Of a DNA stretch of 64,000 nt, positions 19,691-30,181 are shown one piece after another (the stretch's first letter is position 1; each line of letters starts with the position of its first letter). Both the position numbers and the translations under genes were made by a program. The notes under the pieces were generated by a model that worked only from the letters and a program-made list of their open reading frames with translations, made no database searches and was not told the origin of the DNA. This DNA is from Zopfochytrium polystomum (lineage: Eukaryota; Chytridiomycota; Chytridiomycetes; Chytridiales; Chytridiaceae). Location of the stretch: positions 1 through 64,000 of the forward strand of contig JAIVFJ010000050.1 of the NCBI GenBank assembly GCA_025765615.1. The letters are read 5' to 3'.

Positions 19691-20250
19691 CAAAAAAAGT
19701 GTTGGTGTACAGTGACGGCACTGGAGCTGCTCACTGAGGTAAAGCAATTTGGTCAGGGCGCTACTGCGCCAGCTAGGGATGCAGGCTTACTGCTTTGGAC
19801 ACCAGGGGACACCCTGGGACCCAATGCATTTGGTAGTGTAACAGCGGTACCAGCTACGTCTGTGACTGGAGATCCTGTGGCAGTCATGTGACTTGTGGGA
19901 GACAAGTAGTCTGTGAAACAAAAAATAAAAATAAAAACAAACCACCACTCTTGTCAACCATAGCAAACAACAACGCTGCGGATCAAGTGCCAACAAAAGG
20001 AGAATTGCTGCACAGAGTGCAAAGAACGCAAAACACCAAACTTCCTTCCATCCCAGACCAGATTGGAGATAGCTTTTGGCCCCAACGTTTGATTGATTCC
20101 GTGCAATAAAATCTGGTCAACTTTGTTCAAATTGGACCCCAAGTTGCTGTGGCCTCGCCTCAGGTGAGCCAAACCACTAACAGTGCACGTCTCTGGCGAA
20201 AGGCAAACTTTTCATCTTCGTATACAAGCCCATTGTGCCAGTTGTTATCT

Positions 20251-20322
20251 GGCTGCATAGTGTAGGGGTTATCACATCAGATTCTGATTCTGGGGACCCC
20301 GGTTCGATTCCGGGTGCGGCCT
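20251..20322 (+). tRNA. tRNA-Gln(CTG)
   Basis: A 72-nt tRNA. GGCTGCA/TGCGGCC acceptor, anticodon loop TTCTGAT, T arm CCCGG-TTCGATT-CCGGG, discriminator T. Confidence 0.92.
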
Positions 20323-20929
20323 TGGTTGAATATTTAACCCTAATCTGCCAATGGTTTGTTGTGTATCATTCCACCACCGTGTTTGGCTGTTGTTGGCAGA
20401 AAATTGCACCATGCTCTAAGAGATCTGTCCTTTATCCCGTCTTTGCAGAAAATCTAACCCTTTCTGGTAGTCTCCCACCATCTCACTTCACCTGTAGCAA
20501 GTTGTTCTTCTTGCTAGAGGAAAGATTTTTTGGCTGTCGCATTCAAACATTTGCTGAGACGCCTTGTTTGCCTGATGAGTGCTTCTGTGTGAGACATGTT
20601 TCAGTGAAAAGTGCATTGTGGTTAAGAAGCTTTCCTCCTCATGAACCGCCATGTTCCTAGCAGGTAGGTGGCTGATTATCATGCCACATTTCTGACGCAG
20701 TCTTGTCCTAAAATGAACCTGCAGAGCCACAGCTGTGTGCTGGTTGCACAAACAGTGCTCTCAATCGTGGAGTGGTGGAGTTGCAGAGTTGTAACAGAGT
20801 AGCTGACAAGCAGAGTGGAGCTCCAGAGTTGCACAGTTGCAGAGTTGCGGCAGAGTAGCAGAGCTGCCAAGTTGTGGCCAAGTGGCGTAGCAGCAGAGAG
20901 CTAGAGTCCCAGAGTCAGTAAGATTTATA
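20323..20929. other. Non-coding, with a GAGTTG-type imperfect repeat
   Basis: At about 20770-20900 the words GAGTTGCAGAGTTG / CAGAGTAGC recur several times as an imperfect minisatellite. No gene is supported. Confidence 0.45.
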
Positions 20930-21038
20930 GCCGTCTTAGCTCATCTGGGAGAGCGTAAGACTGAAGAAGCCAGCTGCTGTTCTGTGCGGCGGCCGCCCTG
21001 CTATCTTAAGGCACCTGGTTCAATCCCGGGAGACGGCA
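20930..21038 (+). tRNA. tRNA-Phe(GAA) with 36-nt intron
   Basis: GCCGTCT/AGACGGC acceptor, box A TTAGCTCATCTGG, and anticodon stem TAAGA/TCTTA around CTGAAG-intron-A, with the intron at 20967-21002 after position 37. The T arm is CCTGG-TTCAATC-CCGGG. The mature length is 73 nt. Confidence 0.93.
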
Positions 21039-21508
21039 CATTATAAATCACTGTGCAAGTTTTGTCAACTGCATCAGGACTTGCATATTGGGCCACCATG
21101 TCCCTTTATTGCTGTCAAGCAGGCAAGGTGCATGGTCCCTGTTGCATTGCAGAGTTGGCACTTTTTCTCTCCTTTCAATGATTTTCTGCTCAGTTTGCAG
21201 GGGAGACATCAAATTTCCCCCTACCCCCCCCTCCCAACTGTCGGATCACTTCATTGCGAGAGGACATTACCTAGTGCAACAGCAATTCCATGTTGATTTG
21301 GTGCTGCTCTATGGGGAAAACCTGCCGCAGGATGAATTCAAAATGTCCAAAAATTAGTGGAAAGAATAAGACAAGCCCAGGAACAACTGCCACTTAGCTG
21401 CTTGCTTTGGGAAAGAAAACACCTTTTGACCAACGGTGACAAGTGTTCCACACCCATCGAACTAGAGATTTAAACATCTGCCTTTGTAGTCTCGACCACT
21501 GCAGAAAT

Positions 21509-21580
21509 CTCCCAGGCGGGGAATCGAACCCCGATCGCCACCGTGAGAGGGTGGAATCTTAACCATTAGACGACGTAAGA
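21509..21580 (-). tRNA. tRNA-Glu(CTC)
   Basis: A 72-nt tRNA on the minus strand. Anticodon stem CCACC/GGTGG around CTCTCAC, T arm CGGGG-TTCGATT-CCCCG. The acceptor TCTTACG/CCTGGGA pairs mainly through G-U and has one C-C mismatch, so it is slightly weakened. Confidence 0.85.
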
Positions 21581-21689
21581 TCTATGCAAAGCCCTTTCGT
21601 TTTAATCTTTGACCCTCCAAAATGACAAACGCCCTGACTTTTTGATGATGTGGGTGTGGCAGGAATGTGTGGCAGAAAAAAGAGGTTAC

Positions 21690-21850
21690 TAGTTTTTCTC
21701 TTTCTCTCCAAGTTGGGGAGATTATCCATAACAGAGTTTTCTCTTTTCTCTCCAAATTGGGGAGAAGGACCACCAACAAGCACACATCTCCACTTCATTC
21801 ACTCCTTCCACTTGCCACTCAGAGTAGACTGTTTACACATGTGATAAAGC
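21690..21850 (-). repeat. Dispersed repeat R2, inverted partial copy
   Basis: The reverse complement matches 19330-19440 (GAGTGAATGAAGTGGAGATG, CTTCTCCCCAATTTGGAGAG, ACTCTGTTATG). The CTCCAA..TTGGGGAG core is itself palindromic. Confidence 0.6.
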
Positions 21851-22096
21851 CTGTTGGTCAAGTTGAGTGGATGTGGCTGTGGGCGGTTGGGTTTGGTGCA
21901 TTCTCGATTGCTTGTGTTTCCATGCACAAGTTCCCAGCTGGTGACCTTCCAATCCCTACATGGTCTGCTCACTTCTCTCTTTCCTCCCCCCCCCTTGTCA
22001 CTGGCAACAACAACTAGTGAGTGCAGCAGTCTATCAAGATTCTCCACCTGAGTGGCTTCACACCATCCAAGTCCACAGGGTGGAATTAGAGGCACA

Positions 22097-22168
22097 GGGG
22101 GCTTCCGGGACTTGAACCCGGGACCTCCTCCACCCTAAGAAGGAATCATACCCCTAGACCAAAGCCCC
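22097..22168 (-). tRNA. tRNA-Pro(AGG)
   Basis: A 72-nt tRNA on the minus strand. Acceptor GGGGCTT/AAGCCCC is perfect, the D arm is GGTCTAGGGGTATGATT, the anticodon loop TTAGGGT (AGG), and the T arm CCGGG-TTCAAGT-CCCGG. It is the right-most tRNA of the cluster. Confidence 0.94.
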
Positions 22169-23323
22169 ATGCTTTTTTCAGAAGTGCCTCAACCTCTCCA
22201 GCTGCAACCTAGAAACTGGGTACTTGACCGTCAATTAAGGCTGACACCATACCCACAGGCCATGAAAAGTCTCACAATCTGCCCATTGCAGAGGTCCTAA
22301 CCCCGATGTGGTGAAGGTCATGCGGCCACGGCGGCGGCCGCCACAACGACGGCGACAAGGACAAGATCTAGAGGGTGCGGTCGTGCGGGAGAAGTCGCCG
22401 CCGCAGCCGGCTGCTGCACCGCTGGGGGTGGGCGGGGCCATGGTGGTGGTGGGTGTCGTCGGTTGTTGGTTGTGGGCGAAGGCGTTGGTGTGTCGGAGAT
22501 GGCGGGTCTTTGTGTCCGAAAGTGTCGTGTCGGAATATTTACAAAAATAGGCCATCGCGGATTTCAACTCTTATCCGCCGAGCTGGCCCGGACAGACACC
22601 AAAGGAAGACACAGCTGCTCGCTCCCTTTGGAGGACTTTTCAGCCGGTGCATCATCGACCTGCGCAAGACAACGTCAACCACTGCTGGCCGTTTCGGGTT
22701 GAGGGAAGTGAAAGGGTAATTTGAGGAGGTCCAGGTATCATAAAACCAGCCACTGGGCACAGGGGAATGTTCCCGTAGCACCGCGTACCGCCTTCTGCAC
22801 AAGTTCATCAAATGGATCACCAAAGCTCTTCCTTCAACCCAACTGCCATCCCACGATTCCTGGCGCCTCAGCAGCGCCCACAGTGAGTGGGGCGACAAGT
22901 CCCTCTTCCCACGCGGTGACATCGGCCTGCATCGTTGACTGGACTGTGCTCAGGAGGGCCGCATGCTCACGGAGATTATGACCGGGCGCCGATTGGCGTT
23001 CAGTAGTGCGAGGACAGGAACGATGGTCGAGGACGGCAGGATAGCATTCCACTGCAGTGCGTGCGTGATGGGTTCTGCATCAAGCCAACGTTGAACCACC
23101 TCACTTCGACTGCCTCCCGATTACAGTCCGTCAACCACTCCTGCCTCACGCGTTAGCATGATCATCGTGTCGCGCACCTCACACAACCTTGTGGTCAGAC
23201 TCGAGGTTCTTGAAGAAAGGATATTTGAGAACGAGTGCAGTTCAATTCAGGAAAGGATATAGCGATGAAACGGGAAAAAAAGGGAAACACGATGAACGAA
23301 AAAGATAGAAAGCGCCCCAAACG
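22169..23323. other. Boundary back to GC-rich DNA; no assignable gene
   Basis: Composition rises to GC-rich near 22310. On the minus strand between about 22830 and 23130 several short stretches look coding but lie in different frames, so they may be exons of an unrecognised or decayed gene. No domain is recognised. Confidence 0.35.
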
Positions 23324-24795
23324 CTACTTCTTTGCACCGCTGCCTTTCTTTTCAGCTCCCCGAGAGGCCGCAGGCTTGCTCGAAGGCGTAGAGCTCTTCC
23401 CACTTCGACCGCTTGCAGCATTGCCGCCGTTCGATCTTCCCACTGCTCCGCCCGCCCCGCTCCTGCTGCCGGGTGCTGCTGCCTTGTTCGCAGAGCTGGC
23501 GGCCTTTGGTGCGTTGCTCGCACAGGCGCCGGCTGGGGCACGTCGGTACAAGGAGCCGGATGCACGGAACTGGAACCCGCGGTAGTTGCAGATGCCGCGA
23601 ATGATCACGGAATTGTCCATTCCGCGTTCTGCCTTGGTTTTGTCCGTCACCTTTTGGGCTGCGGGGGGGGGGGGGGGGGTTGATGGATGTGTTGGATTGG
23701 TTTTTAGCAAACAACAACCGTGTGGAAATCGTTAGCCACAAGAAGAAACGAACCGGTTCCCCAATCGATAGGCTCGAACTTTTGGGCTTTTCCCTGCACC
23801 GAAGAGTTCGAAACAAAATGAGTCAAACAAGACCAGCAGGAAAGAATCGAACCATTCACTCGCGCGACTGGATGCGCTCACCTTCCCCGTGTGAACGCGA
23901 ATGTTCCCCGCGTGAATGTCGCCGTGCACGTATCCAATGTCCTGCTGCTTTTTCTTGACGTCAGCGTTGATGCGATCGCTAAGCTTGGCCTTGCCGGGGT
24001 GATCCTCTGGCTTCTCACCGACGAGCAGGTACTTTGATTTTGCCTTTGGGCTGTTCTTCTTGTCGTCAAGCCACTCCTTCAAGCCTGTCGAGCCGACTTT
24101 GTGCTGAACCATTTTGTTGCCCTGTGCCGCGACCAGCTGGCCGGCTGCAGACGTGGTTTGAGAAAGTGGTTTGTGGAGTTGGGGGTTAGGGGGGAAGATA
24201 TTCACGATTGTCAAGGACTAGGCTAAGGGACGCCTCACCCGCTTTAGTCGCGTCCACCTCCGTTTTTTGAAACGGCGATCTGTTCTCCATGTAAATGACG
24301 TCCTTGGCTCCATGTTTCGCATTGTAGACATCCTGAGCCGAACATCTGTCTCTTAATTTCGCTGCCCACCTTGAATTCGACGGAGCGGCAGTCAGAAAAA
24401 ACAGCAAGAGAGGGACGACGAGTGAGAGACGGGAAGCGTGGCAAACCTTACCTCAACTTTAACGTTGCCAACCGTCTGGGTCGTGCCGGTCTGATGATGG
24501 ATGGTACAACGCGCTGTTAAGAGTCTCTTACGAGGGAACCGGTGCTTACCTTGGACAAATCTTCATCTGCTCGTGGGGATCCGCCGTCGTTAGAGCCAGG
24601 GTGGGCCGAAACGACAGACAGGATTAACGAGAGGGCCATCGCAACTGCAAGGAGAGCGAGGAGGAGCTGGAGGAGAACGGGTATGCGCGACGCGGTGAAG
24701 GTGCGGTCGAGGTGGCCGCCACGACGACGACGTGAAGTCGCGGCCCGTGCGTTGCGGGCGGAGCCAGTAGCAGTGGTGGTGCGCGGCAGAGCCAT
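23324..24795 (-). pseudogene. Kinase-like protein gene, broken paralogue of the gene at 25399
   Basis: Five exons are inferred: 24550-24795 (82 codons, N-terminal membrane segment), 24452-24490 (13 codons), 24239-24369, 23882-24144 and 23324-23650; all introns are GT-AG. The second and third encode VGNVKVE/VGSEIKRQ leading to a Gly-rich loop (GSG), but the frame then shifts by one base into DVYNAKHGAKDVIYMEN, the loop-to-lysine-strand region. Exon 4 carries GYVHGDIHAGNIRV, the HxDxxxxN catalytic loop. Exon 5 resumes at a point matching residues after the DWG motif of the paralogue, so the metal-binding D-x-G segment (about 25 residues) is missing. It ends in a Ser/Gly/Lys-rich tail. The frameshift plus the deletion make catalysis very unlikely. 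A sequencing error could explain the frameshift but not the deletion. It is divergent from the intact kinase-like gene. Confidence 0.7.
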
Positions 24796-24988
24796 TCTGG
24801 TTCTATTTTTTTCGTTTCCGCATTGGCTGAGCGGAGCGTCTGGTCTACAGAGAACCGGGGGGGGGGGAGTGGAAAGCGCACTCTTTTTGGGACTGCGTTC
24901 GTTTCTTCGCGATAATTTTTTCCCACTGCCTGTGTGCAGCGGCCAACAAAAGAAAAAGGATATTCACAAAAATTATTTTTCCAAATTT

Positions 24989-25106
24989 GGCCCACAAAGG
25001 CTGCGAAGTCCGCTCCCGCACCGGCCGTGACGGGACTCGGAGTGGCCCACAAAGACAAAGGCTGCTGCCAAGTCCGCTCCCGCACCGGCCGTGACGGGAC
25101 TCGGAG
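24989..25106. repeat. Tandem duplication in the divergent promoter
   Basis: Two roughly 55-62 bp units (GGCCCACAAAG...GGGACTCGGAG) share the core AAGTCCGCTCCCGCACCGGC and lie head to tail between the two divergent kinase-like genes. They are possible shared regulatory sites or mere slippage. Confidence 0.6.
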
Positions 25107-25398
25107 CAAACAGTGTGTCTTGCCCGAATTAATCACAGAACGCATTGCGGAGTATATTTCCACCAGACACCAAAACAGCGGGGCTGAGCCATTCATTCAG
25201 GCATCAGTCAGCACAACTGCAGTGCGAGACCGACGGCGACGGCGAAGCACACACACACACACACACAAACCACTTTGCGTCCCGCAGTCCCTCCCTATCC
25301 CCCCACTCTTCACTCTTTCTTTGCTCTCTGTGGGCGGAGTGCGCTCCCAACAAGAAAAGAATCAATTCACGTTCTTGCCTCTGCCTCAGCAAAAAGAG

Positions 25399-25712
25399 AT
25401 GCTACTACGCCCCGAACACGTCGCGCCGCGCCGCCGGCTCGCGCGAGGCGGCCGTCTCTGCCGCCGCGCTGTCGCCGCCCGCGTCCACCGCCACCCGATC
25501 GTCGCAGCAGTCGTTGCCGCCCTGCTGGCTGCGGCGCTCCTCCTTGGCGCTTCGCCGGGCCGTTTCATCAAGCCCGTCAGCGGCCTCGGTCCTGGCGACA
25601 AGGTCACAATCGAGGGAACCAAGTACAAGGCAAGTGAAGAACTTCCGAGTTGGAGGGGCAGCGCCGAGAGCTCTCGTTTGCCCCCCTCGCTCCGCACACA
25701 CACACCCACACG

Positions 25713-25757
<45 letters not shown>

Positions 25758-28700
25758 ACGCACATACACACGCCCACAACAACCACCCACCAATAATCAT
25801 TGCAACCCCGATTGTCCCCACCACACAGCTCAAGTCGGAACTGGGCGCGGGCAAGTTCGGGAAGACCTACACGGCAACCAGTGGACTACTTGGTGGAACT
25901 AAATCGGTCGTCAAGGAGCAGAAAACTGTCCCGTTCAATGAAAATGAGCTGGCTGCCACTAAGAATGGTGAGGGCTACTAGGCGTGAGGGGCGTGGACGA
26001 TTGTAACAGCCTTGAACGAACGAACCCCCACCCCCACCCCCACCCCACACACAAACACACACACTCACTAAAAACCACTTCCATCAGCCGGCCAGCTTCG
26101 CGGTGTCAGCGAAGACAAGAGGGTGATGGTACAAAAGCCCGTCGGCACGCACCCGATCCGCGACTACCTCCGCGAAAACAAGGACAACAAAAACTTCCTC
26201 AAAGCCAACGAGGACCCTGCCCGCAACCCCAACAAGGTCAAGATGAGCGACCACATTGCGAAGTCTGTCAAGGACCAGCAGATCAAAACCGGCTACTCCC
26301 ACAACGACCTGACCTTTGGCAACAACATGCGGGTCGACGCCAAACAAAAGGACGCGCGCGGCGCGCCCAAGGTCGAGCTGATCGACTGGGGCGGCGCGGC
26401 AAAGCTCAGGGACGGGAAGCTGTCGGACTTTGACAACAGGTTTATTGACAGGACTGCAAAGTCGCTGTGCAACGAGGTCGGCCTCGCGTTCAGGTCCACG
26501 GCGGGTTCGCGGCTGTTCCGCCGCGCCGGATGCTCGCGCGGCGGTGGGAAGACGCAGGCGGGCGGAAAGACTAAGGATGCGGCGGCGGCCGGCGGTGGGA
26601 AGGGGGCTGCTGCGACGGGTGCCGGGAAGGGCACCACTGCTGCTGGTGGCGGCGCCGGCGGTGGGACTGCCGCCAAGGCGGGCGGGAAGACTCCGGGTGC
26701 GGCCGGCGGTGGGGCTGCCGCCAAGGCCGGGACAGGAGCCGGAGGCGGCAAGACACCTGCTGCGGCGACGGCACGCGGTGGCGGCGGCGCCGGATCCGGA
26801 GCTGGAGGCGGTGGCGGCAAGGGAGCAGGCGGTGGCAAGACAGTAACAAACGGTGCAGTCGGCGGAGGCGGGTCTGCCGCCAAGGCCGGAGCCGGAACCG
26901 GAGCCGGCAAGGCAGCCGCTGGCGGCAAGACACCTGCCGCGGTGACGGCACGCGGTGGCGGCGGCGCCGGCGCGGGTGGCGGCAAAGGAGTTGGCGGGGC
27001 TGCCGCCAAGGCGGGCACCGGCGGCGGAGGAAAGACCCCAGTAACACGTGGCGGCGGCGCCGGGACCGGAGGCGGAGCCGGAGCCGGAAAGGCAGCCACA
27101 GGCGGCAAGACACCTGCCTTCGGCTACGGCACGCGGCGCCGGAGCGGGAGCTGGCGCCGGTGGCGGGAAGGGAGCAGGCGGTGGCAAGACAGCTGCAAAC
27201 GGTGGAGGAGGCGGCGGCGGAGGAAAAACCCAAGCAGCGCGCGGCGGTGGCGGCGCCGGGACTGGAACCGGAGCCGGCGGCGGCAAGGCTGCTGCAGCCG
27301 GGACGGCTCGCGGAGCTGCTACCAAAGGGGCGGGTGGCGGCAAGACACAAGCGACAACGGCCGGACGAGGCGGCGGCGGCGGTAGTGGTGCGGCCGGTGG
27401 CGGCAAAGGAGCTGGCGGCGGCGGGACCGCGCGCGGCGGCGGTGCAGCAGGCGGTGCAGCCGCCAAGACCGGCGGCGGCGGCGGCGCAGGCAAGACAGCG
27501 GGCTGGAAGGGCGGCGCGGGTGCCGGCGGAAAAAACACCAGCTACGACTGCGGGACGAGGTGGCGCCGGCGGTGCGGCTGCGGCCAAGACTGGCGGAGGC
27601 GGCGGCGGGAAGACACCAACTGCTGGCAAAGGCGCCGGTGGAGCTGGTGGTGCCGCCAAGGCCGGGGCAGGAGGAGGAGGAAAGACCCAGACTGCGCGAG
27701 GCGGGGGCGGCGGCGGCGGCGGCGGTGCAGGCGGTGGCAAGGCGGGAGGCGGCGGGGGCAAGACTCCCACAGCTGCGGCGGGTCGCGGCGGAGGCGGGGC
27801 GGCCGGCGCCGGCAAAGGTGCTGGTGGCGACGGGGCTGCCGGTAAGGCTGCAGGAGGAGGCAGAAAGACGCAAACAGCTCGTGGCGGGGGCGGCGGTGCC
27901 GGTGGTGGTAAGGTCGGTGGCGGGGTGGGTAAGACGGCTGCGGCGACTGGTGGACGTGGCGGCGGCGCAACTGGAGGTGGCAAAGGCGGCGGTACAGCTG
28001 GGGGCAAGGCTACGGGAGGCGGTGGAAAGACCCAAACAGCGCGGGGCGGCGGCGGTGGAGGCGGCAAGGCAGGAGGCGGCAAGGCACCGGCTGCAGCGAC
28101 AGCACGTGGTGGCGGCGGGGCAGCTGCCGGCAAGGCTGCGGGAGGCGGTGGAGGCGGAACGGCAGGCGGCGGTGCCGGTGCTGGCAAGGCTGCTCGTGGC
28201 GGTGTGACCGCGCGTGGCGGCGGTGGTGCTGCAGCCAAGGCTGGAGGCGGTGGTGGAGCTGCAAAGGGAGGTGCTGGAAGCAAGACTCCAGCCGCGGCGA
28301 ACAAAGCTGGGGGTGGAGGTGGAGCTGGCGGCAAGGCTGCAGGAGGAGGCGGAAAGACGCAAACGGCGCGCGGCGGCGGAGGTGGTGGTGGAGCCGGAGG
28401 CGGTAAGGGCGGCGGAGGCGGAGGCAAGGCTGCTGGTGCGGGTGGGGCTGGCGCAAAGGGCGGCGGCGGTGCCGCGAAAACTCAAACGGCGCGTGGCGGC
28501 GGTGGCGCCGGAGGCGGTAAGGGCGGAGTCGGAGGCAAGGCAGCTGGTGCAGGTGGCGGTGGGATTGGCGCTAAGGCCGGCGGCGGTGCTGGAAAAACCC
28601 AAACCGCACGCGGCGGCGGCAGCGGTGGTGGAGCGGGGCGGTGGGACCACCCGGGGCGGCGGCGGCGGCGGCGGGGCAGCCGGTAAAACTCGCGGCGGCG

Positions 28701-29744
28701 CCGCAAAGACTCAACCCGCGCGAGGCGGCGGCGGTGGCGGGGCGGCCGGAGGCGGCAAGGGAGGAGGCGGAGCCAAGGCAGCTGGTGCGACTGCCGCTAA
28801 GGCCGGCGGCGGCGGCGGCGCCGGAAAGACTCAAACCGCGCGAGGTGGCGGCGCCGTCGGTGGTGGTGGTGGTAAAGGAGGTGCCGCTAAGGCCGGCGGC
28901 GGCAGTGGTGGAGCCGGAGGCGGTAAGGGAGGAGGCGGAGGAAAGGCAGCAGGTGTGACTGCCGCTAAGGCCGGCGGCAGCGGCGCCTTAAAGACTCAAA
29001 CGGTACGTGGCGGCGGTGCTGGTGGAGCCGGAGGCGGTAAGGGCGGAGGCGGAGGAAAGGCAGCTGGTGCTGGTGGCGCTGGGCCTGCCGCCAAGGCCGG
29101 CGGCGGCGGCGCCGCAAAGACTCAAACCGGGCGAGGCGGCGGCGCCGGCGGAGGCAAGGGAGGTGGTGGTGGAACTGCCGCCAAGGCCGGTGGAGGTGGA
29201 GGGAAGGTGCAAACGACGCGCGGCGGCGGTGGTGTGGCGGTGGAGGTGGTGCCAAGGGAGGCGGCGGCAGCAAGGCTCCAGCTGCGGCGACGGGCGGCAA
29301 GGGTGCAGGCGGCGGCGGCGGTGCCGGTCGGGGTAACACTGGTGGAACGACGGCGGCCAAGGCGCCTACTGCACGCACGAGCGGTGGAGGCGGAGGAGGG
29401 GGGTGAAGGCCCCTGCGAAAAGCGGTGGCGGCGGCGGCGGTGGTGCAGCGAAGGCGCCGAAGCAGACGACGACGGGGCGGACGAGTGGTGGTGGTAGTGG
29501 TGCGGGAGGTGGTGCGGCGAAGGCTTCATTGCCGAAGCAGGCAACTACGCAGAAGCAGACGGCGGCGCCGAAGCAACAACAGGTGGCCGCCACTACGCAG
29601 AAGCAAGCAACTACGCAGAAGCAAGCCACTACGCAGAAACAAGCAACTACGCAGAAGCAGACAGCAACACCAAAGCAGCAGCAGACAGCGGCGAAGCCAG
29701 CAGCAGCAGCCAAGCCGGCCGGAGGAGGAGGCAAGAAGAAGTGA
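25399..29744 (+). CDS. Membrane-anchored or secreted kinase-like protein with very long Gly/Ala/Lys tail
   Basis: Exons are 25399-25629 (GC-AG intron follows), 25829-25967, and 26088 onwards. Residues about 34-52 (PIVAAVVAALLAAALLLGA) form a signal anchor. The kinase-like domain shows GAGKFG (Gly loop), VVKEQ (lysine strand), GYSHNDLTFGNNMRV (HxDxxxxN catalytic loop) and LIDWGGA (D-x-G), closer to the small aminoglycoside-phosphotransferase/Kdo style than to classical Ser/Thr kinases; no activation segment or large C-lobe is visible. After RLFRRAGC comes more than 1,000 residues of GGGK, KTQTARGGGG and AAKAGGGG repeats, then QKQATT repeats and KKK before the stop at 29742. The tail frame changes about five times (near 27120, 27540, 28640, 29235 and 29400), all in GC-rich repeats, so either assembly errors or real decay is present. 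The substrate is unknown. The paralogue at 23324-24795 is divergent to it. Confidence 0.65.
25693..25790. repeat. (AC)n microsatellite in intron 1
   Basis: A long run of ACAC with interspersed ACAT/ACGC, inside the GC-AG intron of the kinase-like gene. A shorter (AC)n lies at 25246-25266. Confidence 0.85.
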
Positions 29745-29879
29745 ATAGTGGGATGGGGAGTGGTACTTGTTCTTGATAGTGGGTTTGGGAGCGGGTTGCT
29801 ACGTTCTCCATTCCGTTGCTTGTCAAGACTTGGATGGGATTCTTTCTTCCTTTCCGTGAACATGTACTTAGTGGTGCCC
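29745..29879. other. Kinase gene 3' flank
   Basis: A short unique sequence between the kinase-like stop codon and the left edge of the segmental duplication. I see no gene. Confidence 0.4.
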
Positions 29880-30181
29880 AACCGACACCCACAACCAATT
29901 CCACCTTGCTAAAACAACACGCACACGGAAATAGCATAGCCTTGCCTTGCATAATAGAGATAGGGGCCGCAAAGTGAAGGATGAATTCGGCGCCGCGACT
30001 GCGCTCATATAGAGAGAAGAACTGGCTCTTCGACCGCGTGCATATCAACACTCGCGTTTTCACAAATTTTTTTACTGAAAGGTCAAAGAAACAAGAATTG
30101 ACGAGAAGAGTACAGAATAATTTTGGATTGATGAGTGGAAATGGTGAGCGGGAGAGAACTAAAAACCAAAAGGAAAACGAC

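Noticed and set aside
26084..28427. Very long Pro/Ala-rich minus-strand open frames
   Set aside because: They are the antisense of the Gly/Ala/Lys kinase tail; GC-rich repeats remove stop codons on both strands. The plus strand has the splice structure and kinase motifs.
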